Under the pieces are notes generated by a model. The model saw nothing but the letters and a program-made list of their open reading frames with translations, was not told where the DNA came from and did not search any database. The position numbers and the translations under genes are program-made. Source: Ponticaulis sp. (GTDB lineage: Bacteria; Pseudomonadota; Alphaproteobacteria; Caulobacterales; Hyphomonadaceae). Taken from it: a stretch of 64,000 bases of DNA. The stretch covers positions 79,569 through 143,568 of the forward strand of contig PBNO01000004.1 of assembly GCA_002723155.1 (NCBI GenBank). Reading direction: 5' to 3'. This document shows, piece by piece, positions 14,314 to 22,883 of the stretch (the first letter of the stretch is position 1; each line of letters starts with the position of its first letter).

Positions 14314-15258
14314 ATGTTTGACACGCCAATCACTCAGGACGGAAACGTCATCTCAGGCCCGCTTCGCGCGCCAAAACAAATGCTGGAAGAGCAGAGCTAT
14401 GACGGCTCCGGCGCTGGCTCCATTCACGATGATTCCATGGCTGAGAAGCTGGGCTTCAAAGCAGGTCCAATCGAAGGCCCGACGCACTTTTCCCTGTTCG
14501 ATCCGCTGCTCGTGAAAATCTGGGGCAAGGACTGGTTCGAGAAGGGCTGTTTCTCCTCTCACTTCAAAAACATGGTTGTTGAAGGCGAAGAGACGAAAGC
14601 CTTTGTTGAGCTACCATCTGATGAAAATCAGACACATCTTCGTTGCTGGGCAGAGAAAGCCGACGGAACACAGGTGCTGGAAGCCAGCGCCACACTTGGC
14701 GGCGGTAAAACCCTGCTGGAAGAGCGTCTGGAAAACCTGCGCCCACTCGATCACTTCATCATTCTGGAAGACATGCATGTCGGCATGAAGGGCGCTGTTG
14801 ATGAGATGGCGACCATGGGGCCGGACCAGCATATGGGTAAGCTCTACCCGTTCTCTCTCAAGCAGAAACTGGCCGCTATCACCGAGAACTCACCAGCTTA
14901 TTCTGATGATGCAGCTTCGCCGTGGGGCCGCGCGATCATCCCGACAGAGATGATGTCAGTTCTGGCTGAGTACACAGTTCACGACGCAAAATTCCCAATC
15001 AAACGTCCGGCCATTGGCCTCTTCGCCGACCTTGAAGTGCGCTACATTAACGGACCGCTTTTTGTGGGTGAGGAGTATCTCATCCGCCGCGAGATTGTCG
15101 CTATGTCTGGCAGCAAGCGGACTGAGAGCTATTGGACGCGCTCGCAGATCTTCGACAAGACGGGCACGACCCAGATCGCCGAAACGCTGCTGAACCATGC
15201 GGTCATGAAAAACTCTTATCCGGATTATGAAAAAGAGCTGGCGGCGAAAGTTGGCTAG
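14314..15258 (+). CDS. Probable double-hotdog (MaoC-like) protein
   Basis: The 314-residue soluble protein has no strong motif I can name. Two segments look like hotdog acyl-dehydratase/thioesterase elements: SPWGRAIIPTEMMSVL (typical G-x-x-hydrophobic-P-x-E/L turn) and ADLEVRYINGPLFVGEEYLI (the typical ryl-x-P-x-x-x-G-D/E strand). The N-terminal half also reads as a degenerate copy of the same fold (FKAGPIEGPTHFSLFDPL). An acyl-CoA hydratase or thioesterase-like role is plausible but unproven. The ATG at 14314 with AAGGATCACGGGG upstream is preferred to 14293. A strong terminator follows. Confidence 0.6.
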   Translation: MFDTPITQDGNVISGPLRAPKQMLEEQSYDGSGAGSIHDDSMAEKLGFKAGPIEGPTHFSLFDPLLVKIWGKDWFEKGCFSSHFKNMVVEGEETKAFVELPSDENQTHLRCWAEKADGTQVLEASATLGGGKTLLEERLENLRPLDHFIILEDMHVGMKGAVDEMATMGPDQHMGKLYPFSLKQKLAAITENSPAYSDDAASPWGRAIIPTEMMSVLAEYTVHDAKFPIKRPAIGLFADLEVRYINGPLFVGEEYLIRREIVAMSGSKRTESYWTRSQIFDKTGTTQIAETLLNHAVMKNSYPDYEKELAAKVG

Positions 15259-15280
15259 GTTCGGACTGATCTAAAATAGA

Positions 15281-15311
15281 AAGGCTCCGGTTTGTGCCGG
15301 AGCCTTTTTTG
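15281..15311 (+). terminator. Rho-independent terminator
   Basis: AAGGCTCCGG (15281-15290) pairs with CCGGAGCCTT (15297-15306) around TTTGTG, followed by a run of T. Confidence 0.9.
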
Positions 15312-15386
15312 CATCTGCACGGTTATACCGTTTGCGCTCTCGCAGTTCATGCCCAAGTATGGGTGAGACTTCAGGGAGACACACAC

Positions 15387-15911
15387 ATGTCATTCACGCT
15401 TTATGATGCCACTATTCCCGGCTTTATCCGCACCGCAGAATCTATCGCCAACGTTCTGCAAAAGGGCCGCGAGCACTATCACCAGCACGCGCTCGATCTT
15501 GATGGCGCTGTGAATGAGCGCCTTTGCGGCGACATGCTGCCGCTGTCCTTTCAGGTGAAATCTGTACGCACGCACTCCATCGGCGCGATCGAAGGCATTC
15601 GCGCTGGCACATTCAGCCCGATCCCGCCAATGTCCGACCCTGATTATGTCGGGCTGGAAGAGATTGTCGCCAACACGATTTCAGACCTGAAAGCCGTGGA
15701 AGCAGACGAAGTGAACGCCATGGCGGGTAAAGATGTGGTCTTCTCCATGAAGGATGTGACCATACCGTTCGTGGCTGAAGACTTCCTCATGTCGTTCTCC
15801 ATCCCGAACTTCCATTTCCACGCGACGACGACCTACGACATTCTTCGTATGAAGGGCGTCACGCTCGGCAAGCGGGACTATCTCGGCAAGCTCGCGATCA
15901 AGCAGGGCTGA
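15387..15911 (+). CDS. DUF1993-family protein
   Basis: The 174-residue protein belongs to DUF1993, a DinB-like four-helix family found in bacteria and fungi. Visible features are the N-terminal LYDATIPGFIRTAESI helix and the conserved MKDVTIPFVAEDFL segment, with the FHFHATTTYDILRMKGV C-terminal helix containing spaced histidines (a possible metal site by analogy with DinB proteins). The start at 15387 has an AGGGAG ribosome site; the frame upstream to 15294 is not supported. Function is unknown. Confidence 0.85.
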   Translation: MSFTLYDATIPGFIRTAESIANVLQKGREHYHQHALDLDGAVNERLCGDMLPLSFQVKSVRTHSIGAIEGIRAGTFSPIPPMSDPDYVGLEEIVANTISDLKAVEADEVNAMAGKDVVFSMKDVTIPFVAEDFLMSFSIPNFHFHATTTYDILRMKGVTLGKRDYLGKLAIKQG

Positions 15912-16020
15912 TCGAATTTTCTGCACAGAGGCCGGCTTTCAACGCGGGCCTCTATGGCTGCTTGACTGCACAGCGATCTGCGCGCTCCATTTCTTTGGAT
16001 GCTTTCGGGGAGGGTGAGAT

Positions 16021-17136
16021 ATGCGCAGACGTCAGTTTCTGACCGGATTGGGTGCGGCTTCGCTGGCAGGCTGTTCCGCCAGCGTATCGCTTCAAACCGG
16101 CTCTCGCCCATATTGGGCAGATTTTCCACCTGTTCTTTCTCGCATGGACCGTGTGACCCGCACGGTTGTTGGCCTGCGCCCATATCGTCCTCAAGGCTAT
16201 CGGCTCGATTGGGAAACGTTGGGCGATAAGACGGTGGTGCACTCTTACGGACATGGCGGCTGCGGTGTGACTATGTCTTGGGGTACGGCTGTTGTCGCGG
16301 CGGATTATGCGAGCGAGGCAGGCCATGAGGATGTGGCTGTGCTCGGCTGCGGGGTGCAGGGGCTGACAGCGGCGCTGACGCTGGCGCGGCGCGGGCATAA
16401 TGTGACGATATATGCGGCTGAGCTTCCGCCTTACACGACCTCCAATATTGCAGGCGTCCTCTGGATGCCGACCACCTATTTCGACCGGCGGGTTGCGACA
16501 CCAGAGTTTCTGGCATGGGACAGAGAGCTCATCCGTAAGGCATGGCTGGGTTTCATTCCATATGTGAACCGGCCGGGTTATGGCGTGTACTGGGCAGACC
16601 ATCATTCTCTGGGCATGCAGCAAAGACGGGACTGGACCGAAGGTCTTCCGGGCGGGGATGATATCTATCCCGAACTCACGCGAACCACCGAAGTCAATCT
16701 GTTCGGTTATGCTTACCAGCAGCGCTTCAAGGCGATGATTATCGATCCGGATTATTATCTGGATGCCATCCTGCAGGATGCGCAGCTGGCCGGCGCGCGC
16801 ATCGTCCAAAGGGAGTTTGCTGACCTCTCCGAGGTTATGGCGCTGCCAGAGCAGACCATTGTGAACTGTACCGGTCTTGGGGCAGGGGCGTTATTTGGCG
16901 ATGAGGATATCTTTCCAGTGCGCGGTCAACTGACCCATCTTCTGCCGCAGGAAGAGATCAACTACTCCTATGTCGCGCCGACGGAAAATGGCGTGCTCTA
17001 CATGTTCCCGCGTAAAACCGGCATCGTGCTTGGCGGTACATCTGATTATCGCGAATGGGATCGCACGCCTGACCCTGCTGAAATCACGCGCATGGTCGAA
17101 GGCCATGCCGAGCTGGCAGGGCGGCTTCGCATTTAA
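16021..17136 (+). CDS. Tat-exported FAD oxidoreductase, circularly permuted D-amino-acid-oxidase type
   Basis: The 371-residue protein begins with a twin-arginine signal (RRRQFL) and a lipobox (SLAGC, Cys18). The region 50-90 contains VVGLRPYRPQG and HSYGHGGCGVTMSWG, motifs that lie at the C-terminal end of ordinary D-amino-acid oxidases. Only after these comes the FAD-binding GxGxxG (109-114, VAVLGCGVQGLTAA) that normally opens the protein, and the chain ends with what is usually the central part (LGGTSDYREWDR). The order is therefore permuted. Oxidation of an amino acid or amine in the periplasm is likely; substrate unknown. The following gene is a secreted amidohydrolase, which might supply the substrate. 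Confidence 0.8.
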   Translation: MRRRQFLTGLGAASLAGCSASVSLQTGSRPYWADFPPVLSRMDRVTRTVVGLRPYRPQGYRLDWETLGDKTVVHSYGHGGCGVTMSWGTAVVAADYASEAGHEDVAVLGCGVQGLTAALTLARRGHNVTIYAAELPPYTTSNIAGVLWMPTTYFDRRVATPEFLAWDRELIRKAWLGFIPYVNRPGYGVYWADHHSLGMQQRRDWTEGLPGGDDIYPELTRTTEVNLFGYAYQQRFKAMIIDPDYYLDAILQDAQLAGARIVQREFADLSEVMALPEQTIVNCTGLGAGALFGDEDIFPVRGQLTHLLPQEEINYSYVAPTENGVLYMFPRKTGIVLGGTSDYREWDRTPDPAEITRMVEGHAELAGRLRI

Positions 17137-17215
17137 CTTGCTCCTGTCTTCTGATTGACCAGTATGGGTGGCCATGCTCCAATTCGTGGAAGATCAGGGG
17201 AAGAAACCAGTGACC

Positions 17216-18496
17216 ATGAAATCCATCGCCGCTGCGCTGCTATTCGGCAGTGCAATCGCCGGCGCCGCTCACGCCGACACAATATATATTCACGCCGGAC
17301 ATTTGCTGGCGGTTCCGGGTGAAGGGTATCAGGAAGAGCAGACCGTCATCATCGTTGATGACCGGATCGTTGCTATTGAAGACGGCTATGTGACGCCTAA
17401 TCCGGGCGAGCGTCTGATCAATTTGACCGACAGCTATGTCATGCCGGGCCTGATCGACTCACACGTGCATCTACTGTCTGAGTTCAGCCCGACAGCGCGT
17501 CTGAATGCGCTGACTTATTCAGAGGTGGATGAGGCGTTTGATGGTGCCATGCATGCGCGCCGTACGCTGCAGGCTGGCTTCACGACGGTGCAGGATGTGG
17601 GCGGCACGCCGGAAGCGATCTTCTCTCTGCGCGATGCGATCATGAATGGCCGCGTTCCAGGCCCGCGCATTCGGGCATCAGGTGCCTCAATCACACCAAC
17701 TGGCGGACATGGCGATGTGAACGGATTCTCGCCTGCTCTGATGCAGATATTCCAGAGCGATTTTGCATGTGATGGCGCCGATGATTGTCGTCGCGCAACG
17801 CGTCTTGCCGTTCGCGGTGGGGCTGATGTCATCAAGATTACGGCCACAGGCGGTGTTCTTTCGAATACGCGCGCGGGTCTTGGCCAGCAGTTGTTCGACG
17901 ATGAGCTTGTGGCGATTGTGGAAGCTGCCGAGAGCATGGGCCGCCGCGTGACAGCGCATGCTCATGGTGTGGACGGCATTAACGCAGCTCTGCGCGCCGG
18001 TGTGCATTCCATCGAACACGGCACCTACCTCAATGACGAGACGATCGAGCTTTTCCTCGAGCATGATGCCATTCTGGTGCCGACTGTGATTGCGGGCGTG
18101 ACCGTGACCGGCTGGACGAATGAAGAATGGCTGCCTGCGCCATCGCGCGAGAAGGCGGCTATCGTTGGCCCGCTCATGATCGACATGCTCCGCCGTGCCC
18201 ATGAGGGCGGTGTGCGCATTGCCTTTGGTACCGACACGGGCGTTTCCCGACATGGCGAGAATGCTCTGGAATTCGTCTACATGGTGGAAGCTGGCTTCGA
18301 ACCGGAGGAAGCCATTCGAGCTGCTACTGTGATTGCAGCTGAGCATATTCAGCTGGAAGATGAGATCGGTACAATCGAGCCGGGCAAGTCTGCAGACATT
18401 GTCGCTGTGACTGCTGATCCGCTGTTGAACATTGAGGAATTGCTGGACGTAGATTTTGTCATGGCTCGTGGAGAGGTATACAGACTCCCTGAATAA
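17216..18496 (+). CDS. Secreted amidohydrolase (prolidase/Xaa-Lys-dipeptidase-like)
   Basis: The 426-residue protein has a signal peptide ending in AHA-D (about residue 20) and an amidohydrolase-superfamily barrel. Metal ligands are visible as HVH near 82, the carboxylated-lysine candidate in VIKITATGGV, HAH near 245, IEHGT near 265 and the Asp in GTDTG near 344. This set matches the prolidase-like cluster that includes characterised Caulobacter Xaa-Arg/Lys carboxypeptidases, so a periplasmic dipeptidase acting on acyl- or peptidyl-amino acids is likely. The ATG at 17216 follows AGGGGAAG; an upstream frame lacks a signal peptide. It lies 80 bp after the oxidase gene. Confidence 0.88.
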   Translation: MKSIAAALLFGSAIAGAAHADTIYIHAGHLLAVPGEGYQEEQTVIIVDDRIVAIEDGYVTPNPGERLINLTDSYVMPGLIDSHVHLLSEFSPTARLNALTYSEVDEAFDGAMHARRTLQAGFTTVQDVGGTPEAIFSLRDAIMNGRVPGPRIRASGASITPTGGHGDVNGFSPALMQIFQSDFACDGADDCRRATRLAVRGGADVIKITATGGVLSNTRAGLGQQLFDDELVAIVEAAESMGRRVTAHAHGVDGINAALRAGVHSIEHGTYLNDETIELFLEHDAILVPTVIAGVTVTGWTNEEWLPAPSREKAAIVGPLMIDMLRRAHEGGVRIAFGTDTGVSRHGENALEFVYMVEAGFEPEEAIRAATVIAAEHIQLEDEIGTIEPGKSADIVAVTADPLLNIEELLDVDFVMARGEVYRLPE

Positions 18497-18519
18497 CAAA
18501 AAGAATCAGGGAGCAGTAA

Positions 18520-19413
18520 ATGCCTCACATCACGGCTAACGGGACCGGGATCGAGTACGAAGAATTCGGTTCCAAATTTGGCACGCCTTTCCTTCTCATT
18601 TCCGGCTATGGCGGTCAGATGATCAACTGGAGCCAGGAATTCGTCGACGGGCTCGTCGATGAAGGCTTCCGCGTCATCCGGTTCGACAATCGTGATATCG
18701 GCCTGTCGCAGCAGTTTGACGAGCTGGGCATTCCGGACATGAAGAAAATCTTTGGTGGCCTGAAGGATGGCACGGCCAAAGATCACGCGCCGTATCTTCT
18801 TGAGGACATGGCAGCCGATGCTGCAGGCCTTCTGGAAGCCCTCGAGGCCAAGCCCGCTATCGTGATGGGCGTTAGCATGGGCGGCATGATCACACAGCTG
18901 CTCGCGCTTAATCACCCGGACGCGGTCAAAGCGATTATACCGACAATGACATGGTCCAGCGACCCGACACTGGAACGGTCCACGCCGGAAGCGAATGCTG
19001 TTCTGACGGAGCGCCCGAACCCGCCATCGCGTGAAAACATCATCCGTAATGCGATCAAAGCCAATCGTGTTATCGGCTCCGGCCCGAGCCTGCAGGCCAC
19101 TGATGAGGAACTCGCAGAGAAGGCTGGCGCTGCGTATGACCGCGCCTACCGTCCAGCTGGTCTGTCACGACAGTTCGCAGCCATTCAGGCGCAGCCGCTA
19201 TGGCATGAACGCCTGTCTGAGCTCTCCGTGCCGACACTGGTTGTTCACGGTGAAGTCGATACGCTCATCTTGCCACAGTGTGGACAGGACGTCGCCAAAC
19301 GCATTCCGAATGCGCGCTATGTCGAGATTGCTGACTGGGGCCACGACATGCCGCCAAAAGCCGTTCCGGTCGTGCTGGCGGAAGTCATTCCATTTGCGAA
19401 AGATCACGCTTAG
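18520..19413 (+). CDS. Alpha/beta-hydrolase
   Basis: The 297-residue protein has the alpha/beta-hydrolase catalytic triad. The nucleophile Ser is in the elbow GVSMGG near residue 114, the Asp in HGEVDTL near 246, and the His in DWGHDMP near 273. The oxyanion segment is ISGYGGQMINW. There is no signal peptide. It resembles aclacinomycin-methylesterase/proline-iminopeptidase-like hydrolases of broad substrate range. It starts 24 bp after the amidohydrolase stop with an AGGGAG ribosome site and is likely co-transcribed with it. Substrate is unknown. Confidence 0.88.
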   Translation: MPHITANGTGIEYEEFGSKFGTPFLLISGYGGQMINWSQEFVDGLVDEGFRVIRFDNRDIGLSQQFDELGIPDMKKIFGGLKDGTAKDHAPYLLEDMAADAAGLLEALEAKPAIVMGVSMGGMITQLLALNHPDAVKAIIPTMTWSSDPTLERSTPEANAVLTERPNPPSRENIIRNAIKANRVIGSGPSLQATDEELAEKAGAAYDRAYRPAGLSRQFAAIQAQPLWHERLSELSVPTLVVHGEVDTLILPQCGQDVAKRIPNARYVEIADWGHDMPPKAVPVVLAEVIPFAKDHA

Positions 19414-19416
19414 GGC

Positions 19417-20517
19417 TCACACCTCGAAGCTCAGAACGAAACCCTCGCTGGCGAGCGTCTTGCCGGCGAGGACACGGTCATAGCATTCCTGAACGGCTTC
19501 AGAGCCAAGCGCGCGCACTGTCTTAATCCAACGGGAAGCGTGGCCGTAGAACTCCAGTAATTCCTCCGCCAAATCGGCGCGAAGATCGCGTGCGTTTATG
19601 CCGAGATCGTTGTCTTCCAGATAGCGCGACGTCACAAACTCCATGGCGCTAGGGCCGGGCTGTATTTCGGGGGCGGAAGTCGCCATTGCAGCCTTCCAGT
19701 CGGTTTCGCCAGCACGGATGCAATAGGCGAGGTTGTCCCCGTAACGATCGTGCAATTCCTGACAGAGGGAATCGCGACCGGAGAAGTCCACCAGAACAGA
19801 TGTCTGATCTGGCTTCAGGTCATCTCCCGCCTCATCGTACAGTACGACGCTGTCATAGTTCTGACTGTTTTTAGCGAAGGCACGGCCTGCATGAGAGGTG
19901 AGGCCGGTTGTCTTTAAGCCCCGGCGACGCAACAGCCATGACAGCGCCATAGCGGTTTTGCACGATGCGCTGGAGATGACGACATGGTCAGCGCCGTAGA
20001 AATCATTCAGCTCTAAATGTCGTACCAGAAGAAAGGCTGTGAAAAAGAGCGGGCGAAACAAGAGCTGCTGGTTCTCATAGTCCGCGCGATAGGTCGGGTC
20101 GGCGCCCAGCCGGTGATACCGGTTATAGGTTTCGGGCAGAAGGTCTCTATGCGCGCTCCCGTCCAGAAAACCGTTCTCGTCGATTTTGTCAGGGGCAAAC
20201 ACCCATTTGCTGGCAGTCGGCACGAAGCCGAAAAAGCGCTCGCCCGGTTCAATGTCGTCGCAGCGGCTTTCTTCTACGGTGAGGAACCCCCACGCCGGAA
20301 TACAGCCCCAACCTGGGTTGGCCGCAGGAAAAAACTTCCAGTATTTTCGGCTTTCACCGTGCAGTGCATAGGCAATGTTGGAAGCGGTGAAGGCGAAGTT
20401 TTCAATGCCCATAAGCACTTCGCCGTCTCGCAGTTCTTTGACGGCGCGATCAGATATTCTTGTATGTGCGAGATCGGTTTTATCGACCTCAAGGCACAGA
20501 ATATGGTCAGACGACAT
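19417..20517 (-). CDS. DUF2855-family protein, zinc-free MDR-like
   Basis: The 366-residue protein matches DUF2855, a family distantly related to medium-chain dehydrogenase/reductases. Visible elements are the GroES-like start (LMGIENFAFTASNIAYAL), the aromatic FFPAANPGWGCIPAWG block, and a Rossmann-like segment with VVISSASCKTAMALSW near residue 180. The biochemical activity of the family is not established. ATG at 20517 has AGGAG eight bases upstream; an in-frame GTG lies three codons earlier. It is convergent with the hydrolase (3-bp gap). Confidence 0.8.
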   Translation of the reverse strand: MSSDHILCLEVDKTDLAHTRISDRAVKELRDGEVLMGIENFAFTASNIAYALHGESRKYWKFFPAANPGWGCIPAWGFLTVEESRCDDIEPGERFFGFVPTASKWVFAPDKIDENGFLDGSAHRDLLPETYNRYHRLGADPTYRADYENQQLLFRPLFFTAFLLVRHLELNDFYGADHVVISSASCKTAMALSWLLRRRGLKTTGLTSHAGRAFAKNSQNYDSVVLYDEAGDDLKPDQTSVLVDFSGRDSLCQELHDRYGDNLAYCIRAGETDWKAAMATSAPEIQPGPSAMEFVTSRYLEDNDLGINARDLRADLAEELLEFYGHASRWIKTVRALGSEAVQECYDRVLAGKTLASEGFVLSFEV

Positions 20518-20628
20518 CGCATTCACTCCTGCGGTGCAGAGAACCGAACCTCTTCACCACACTAACTTGGGCTATGTTGTCTGCCAATAAAAGCGAAATT
20601 TTATCGATCTGTGCCCGTGTCAGGGGAA

Positions 20629-21567
20629 TTAGCGACGCGGTGGACGCTTCTTCTGCCCACCAGGACGGCGCCCCGGAGGACCTCCGCTACGTGGGCCGCC
20701 GCGAGAGCCGTTCGGGCGCTGACCTCGTTGTGGACGCTCTGGTGCCTGAGACATGCGTTGGGTACGGATTTCTTCGCCGAGAATACGCGCCAGCTGTTCA
20801 GCAGGCACTTCTTCCAGCGTGCCTGATGCCAGTTCAGCCAGTTCAAACGGACCATATTTGATACGGATCAGGCGGTTTACCGTCAGGCCGACAGACGCGA
20901 GCGCCTTACGGACTTCGCGGTTCTTACCTTCGCGCAGAATGACGTGCAGCCAGTTGTTTGTGCCGGTAGTGCGTTCCAGCGTGGCATCGATTGAAGCGTA
21001 TTCAACGCCATCGACAATCACACCTTTCTTTAGCTCTTCGAGGGCTTCAGGTGTCACGCGGCCATACGCACGGGCGCGGTAATGACGCTCCAGACCTGTC
21101 GCTGGGAGCTCCATCTTGCGCGCCAGCTCGCCGTCATTGGTCAGCAGGAGCAGCCCTTCGGTTGTGAGGTCGAGACGACCGACAGTCACTACGCGTGGCA
21201 GAGATTTCGGCAAATGGTCGAAAATCGTCGGGCGGCCTTCAGGGTCGCGAGTCGCGGTGATCAGGCCAGCCGGCTTGTGGTATATCCACATGCGGGTTGC
21301 CTCTGGTGGGCGCACGATTTTGCCACGGACTTTGATCTGGTCGCGCGCCGTCACTTTGACAGCCGGGCTGTCCAGACGTTCGCCATTTACCATGACCTTG
21401 CCCTCGGAAATGAGGGTTTCTGCTTCCCTACGGGAGCAGATGCCAGCATGTGCGAGGTATTTGGCAATGCGTTCGCCGTCTTCCCATTTTGCTTCTGGGG
21501 CGGCTTTAGATTTGTTGCGCGCGGGTCCGATGTTTCGACCCCGGCCCGTCTCCCGACGCTCCGTCAT
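20629..21567 (-). CDS. rluB: 23S rRNA pseudouridine synthase, RluB type
   Basis: The 312-residue protein has an N-terminal S4 RNA-binding domain (about 35-80, KYLAHAGICSRREAE) and a RsuA/RluB-family catalytic domain. The catalytic Asp is in VGRLDLTTEGLLLLTNDG. The final 50 residues are an Arg/Pro/Gly-rich disordered tail, common in RluB orthologs. By family, it isomerises uridine 2605 of 23S rRNA (E. coli numbering). ATG at 21567 has AAAGGA upstream. RluB is preferred to RsuA or RluE because of the S4 domain with a basic tail, but subfamily assignment is by inspection. Confidence 0.9.
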   Translation of the reverse strand: MTERRETGRGRNIGPARNKSKAAPEAKWEDGERIAKYLAHAGICSRREAETLISEGKVMVNGERLDSPAVKVTARDQIKVRGKIVRPPEATRMWIYHKPAGLITATRDPEGRPTIFDHLPKSLPRVVTVGRLDLTTEGLLLLTNDGELARKMELPATGLERHYRARAYGRVTPEALEELKKGVIVDGVEYASIDATLERTTGTNNWLHVILREGKNREVRKALASVGLTVNRLIRIKYGPFELAELASGTLEEVPAEQLARILGEEIRTQRMSQAPERPQRGQRPNGSRGGPRSGGPPGRRPGGQKKRPPRR

Positions 21568-21619
21568 CGCGTATCCTTTCAATATAAGGAGCGCCCAATA
21601 GCATGGCGCGCACGAAAGG

Positions 21620-22030
21620 TCATCCTGTTATGTGGATGAGGCGCAACATCATGATGAACGGAAGAATGATCAGGGCGCTGAAGCCAAGCTCAAACCCGAC
21701 CCATATCCAGTTCTGGCGAGTGTTGGTACCTTCATCGCGCCAGATAGAGAGCATACGGCCAATGCCTGAGCCAGCCCAGGCTGCAGCGAGCGGGATGACA
21801 ATGATTGGCGCGATCATCTGGTCGAGGTACCAGAGAAGCACGAGCGTGGTCAGATGGCTGAAGAAAAACAGACCACCCAGCGTGCCGCGAAATTCCGATG
21901 GGCCTTCCGCGTGGCCTTCGATTGGTGTCAGCCCGACGGTCCGTGAAATCCAGTCGGGTTTCAGCATGGCAAACAGCCCCATCCAGGCGCCAAAAGCGAG
22001 CGTCAGAGAAGAAATGACTTGAGCAATCAT
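21620..22030 (-). CDS. Four-helix membrane protein, DUF4345-like
   Basis: The 136-residue protein has four hydrophobic segments and a conserved-looking loop with EFRGTLGGLFFFSHL, features of DUF4345-type small membrane proteins. No catalytic motif is visible. ATG at 22030 is preceded by GGGG nine bases upstream; a GTG three codons earlier is an alternative. It sits between rluB and a divergent tiny membrane-protein gene. Confidence 0.6.
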   Translation of the reverse strand: MIAQVISSLTLAFGAWMGLFAMLKPDWISRTVGLTPIEGHAEGPSEFRGTLGGLFFFSHLTTLVLLWYLDQMIAPIIVIPLAAAWAGSGIGRMLSIWRDEGTNTRQNWIWVGFELGFSALIILPFIMMLRLIHITG

Positions 22031-22164
22031 GCGGTCCACCCCGTGAAATGATCTTATAAGTTTGGGGCGATAGGGTTCAAAGTCAAAACAGACCTGTGTG
22101 ATCGTGATCTCGCGGGCGGTTTCGACTTGTGGTAGGTTGGTGTCGGGGAAGGAGCCACAGGCTT

Positions 22165-22332
22165 ATGACAGAACGTCAAACCGAGACGACTTCAGCACTA
22201 ATCAGCACCGAAAAGCCTAAGCTCAAAACGCTGGGGTCGCGTATTGATGCCTATCCGCTTTCGGTGCTGGTGTTTGCAGGTGTGATGGCAGGCGTCGCGT
22301 TCGGAACCGCTGGATATTTCCTCTTCCGCTAG
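22165..22332 (+). CDS. Small single-helix membrane protein
   Basis: This is a 55-residue protein with a polar Thr/Ser/Lys-rich N-terminus of about 28 residues and one hydrophobic helix at about 29-53 (LSVLVFAGVMAGVAFGTAG). A strong GGGGAAGGAGCC ribosome region precedes the ATG. The family is not recognised; the layout resembles single-helix phage-shock or DUF883-type anchors, without enough evidence to name one. It is convergent with the hemerythrin gene. Confidence 0.6.
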   Translation: MTERQTETTSALISTEKPKLKTLGSRIDAYPLSVLVFAGVMAGVAFGTAGYFLFR

Positions 22333-22347
22333 GCCCGCCTTCAAAGC

Positions 22348-22827
22348 TTATTCGTCAGGAGCGGCGTCCGTTTTTTCGTCGACGAGTTCACGTTCGCGAT
22401 CCTTGCGACGCATGAATTCCTGACCGTATTTGCCGTGTGCGTCCTTGCCGAGCGCTTCTTTAGCCGCAGGGAAGATGTCTTCTTCTTCCTCGTCGATATG
22501 GTGCTCGTAGCGGTGACGCATGGTTTTGAATTTTGTCAGCCAACCCGGAGAGCTCATGTCTGTTTCGTTGAGCTCGGCCATCATCTCGTCCACCTCATGG
22601 TGCTCGGCGACGGAGTGACGGGCGTGTGGCTGTCCGTCTTCGGTTTTGATTAGCGGGCCATAGAACGCCTCTTCCTCAGCTGCGGCGTGAGCACTGACTT
22701 CGTAGAAGAATTCGTTCCAGGCTTTCCGGCGTGCCTCGCTGTCACCCGACGTGTCGGCAATCTTGTCCATAAGCTTGCGGTGCTTGTCGTGATCTTGTTT
22801 CAGAAGGTCGTAGATGGTCTTGGTCAT
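22348..22827 (-). CDS. Hemerythrin HHE-domain protein
   Basis: The 159-residue protein is a four-helix di-iron protein of the bacterial HHE cation-binding family. Metal ligands are visible in order: DHDKHRKL near 12-19, HAAAEEEAFYGPL near 47-59, HHEVDEMM near 76-83, and HHIDEEEEDIFP near 108-119. A charged tail follows. Family members bind O2 or NO or help in iron and oxidative-stress homeostasis; the specific role here cannot be read. AGAGGATATT precedes the ATG. It lies downstream of the lipid A operon on the same strand with a 56-bp gap. Confidence 0.92.
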   Translation of the reverse strand: MTKTIYDLLKQDHDKHRKLMDKIADTSGDSEARRKAWNEFFYEVSAHAAAEEEAFYGPLIKTEDGQPHARHSVAEHHEVDEMMAELNETDMSSPGWLTKFKTMRHRYEHHIDEEEEDIFPAAKEALGKDAHGKYGQEFMRRKDRERELVDEKTDAAPDE

Positions 22828-22883
22828 AATATCCTCTTTGCGTTGTTAAATTTACGCAGAGAGGATTTTGAGGTTCCAAGAAA

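Noticed and set aside
14184-14333. 50-residue N-terminal extension of the DUF1206 protein
   Set aside because: Not membrane-like, overlaps the start of the divergent hotdog-like gene and has no ribosome site.
15281-15310. Short intergenic hairpin as a small RNA gene
   Set aside because: A stem followed by a T-run directly after a stop is adequately explained as a terminator.
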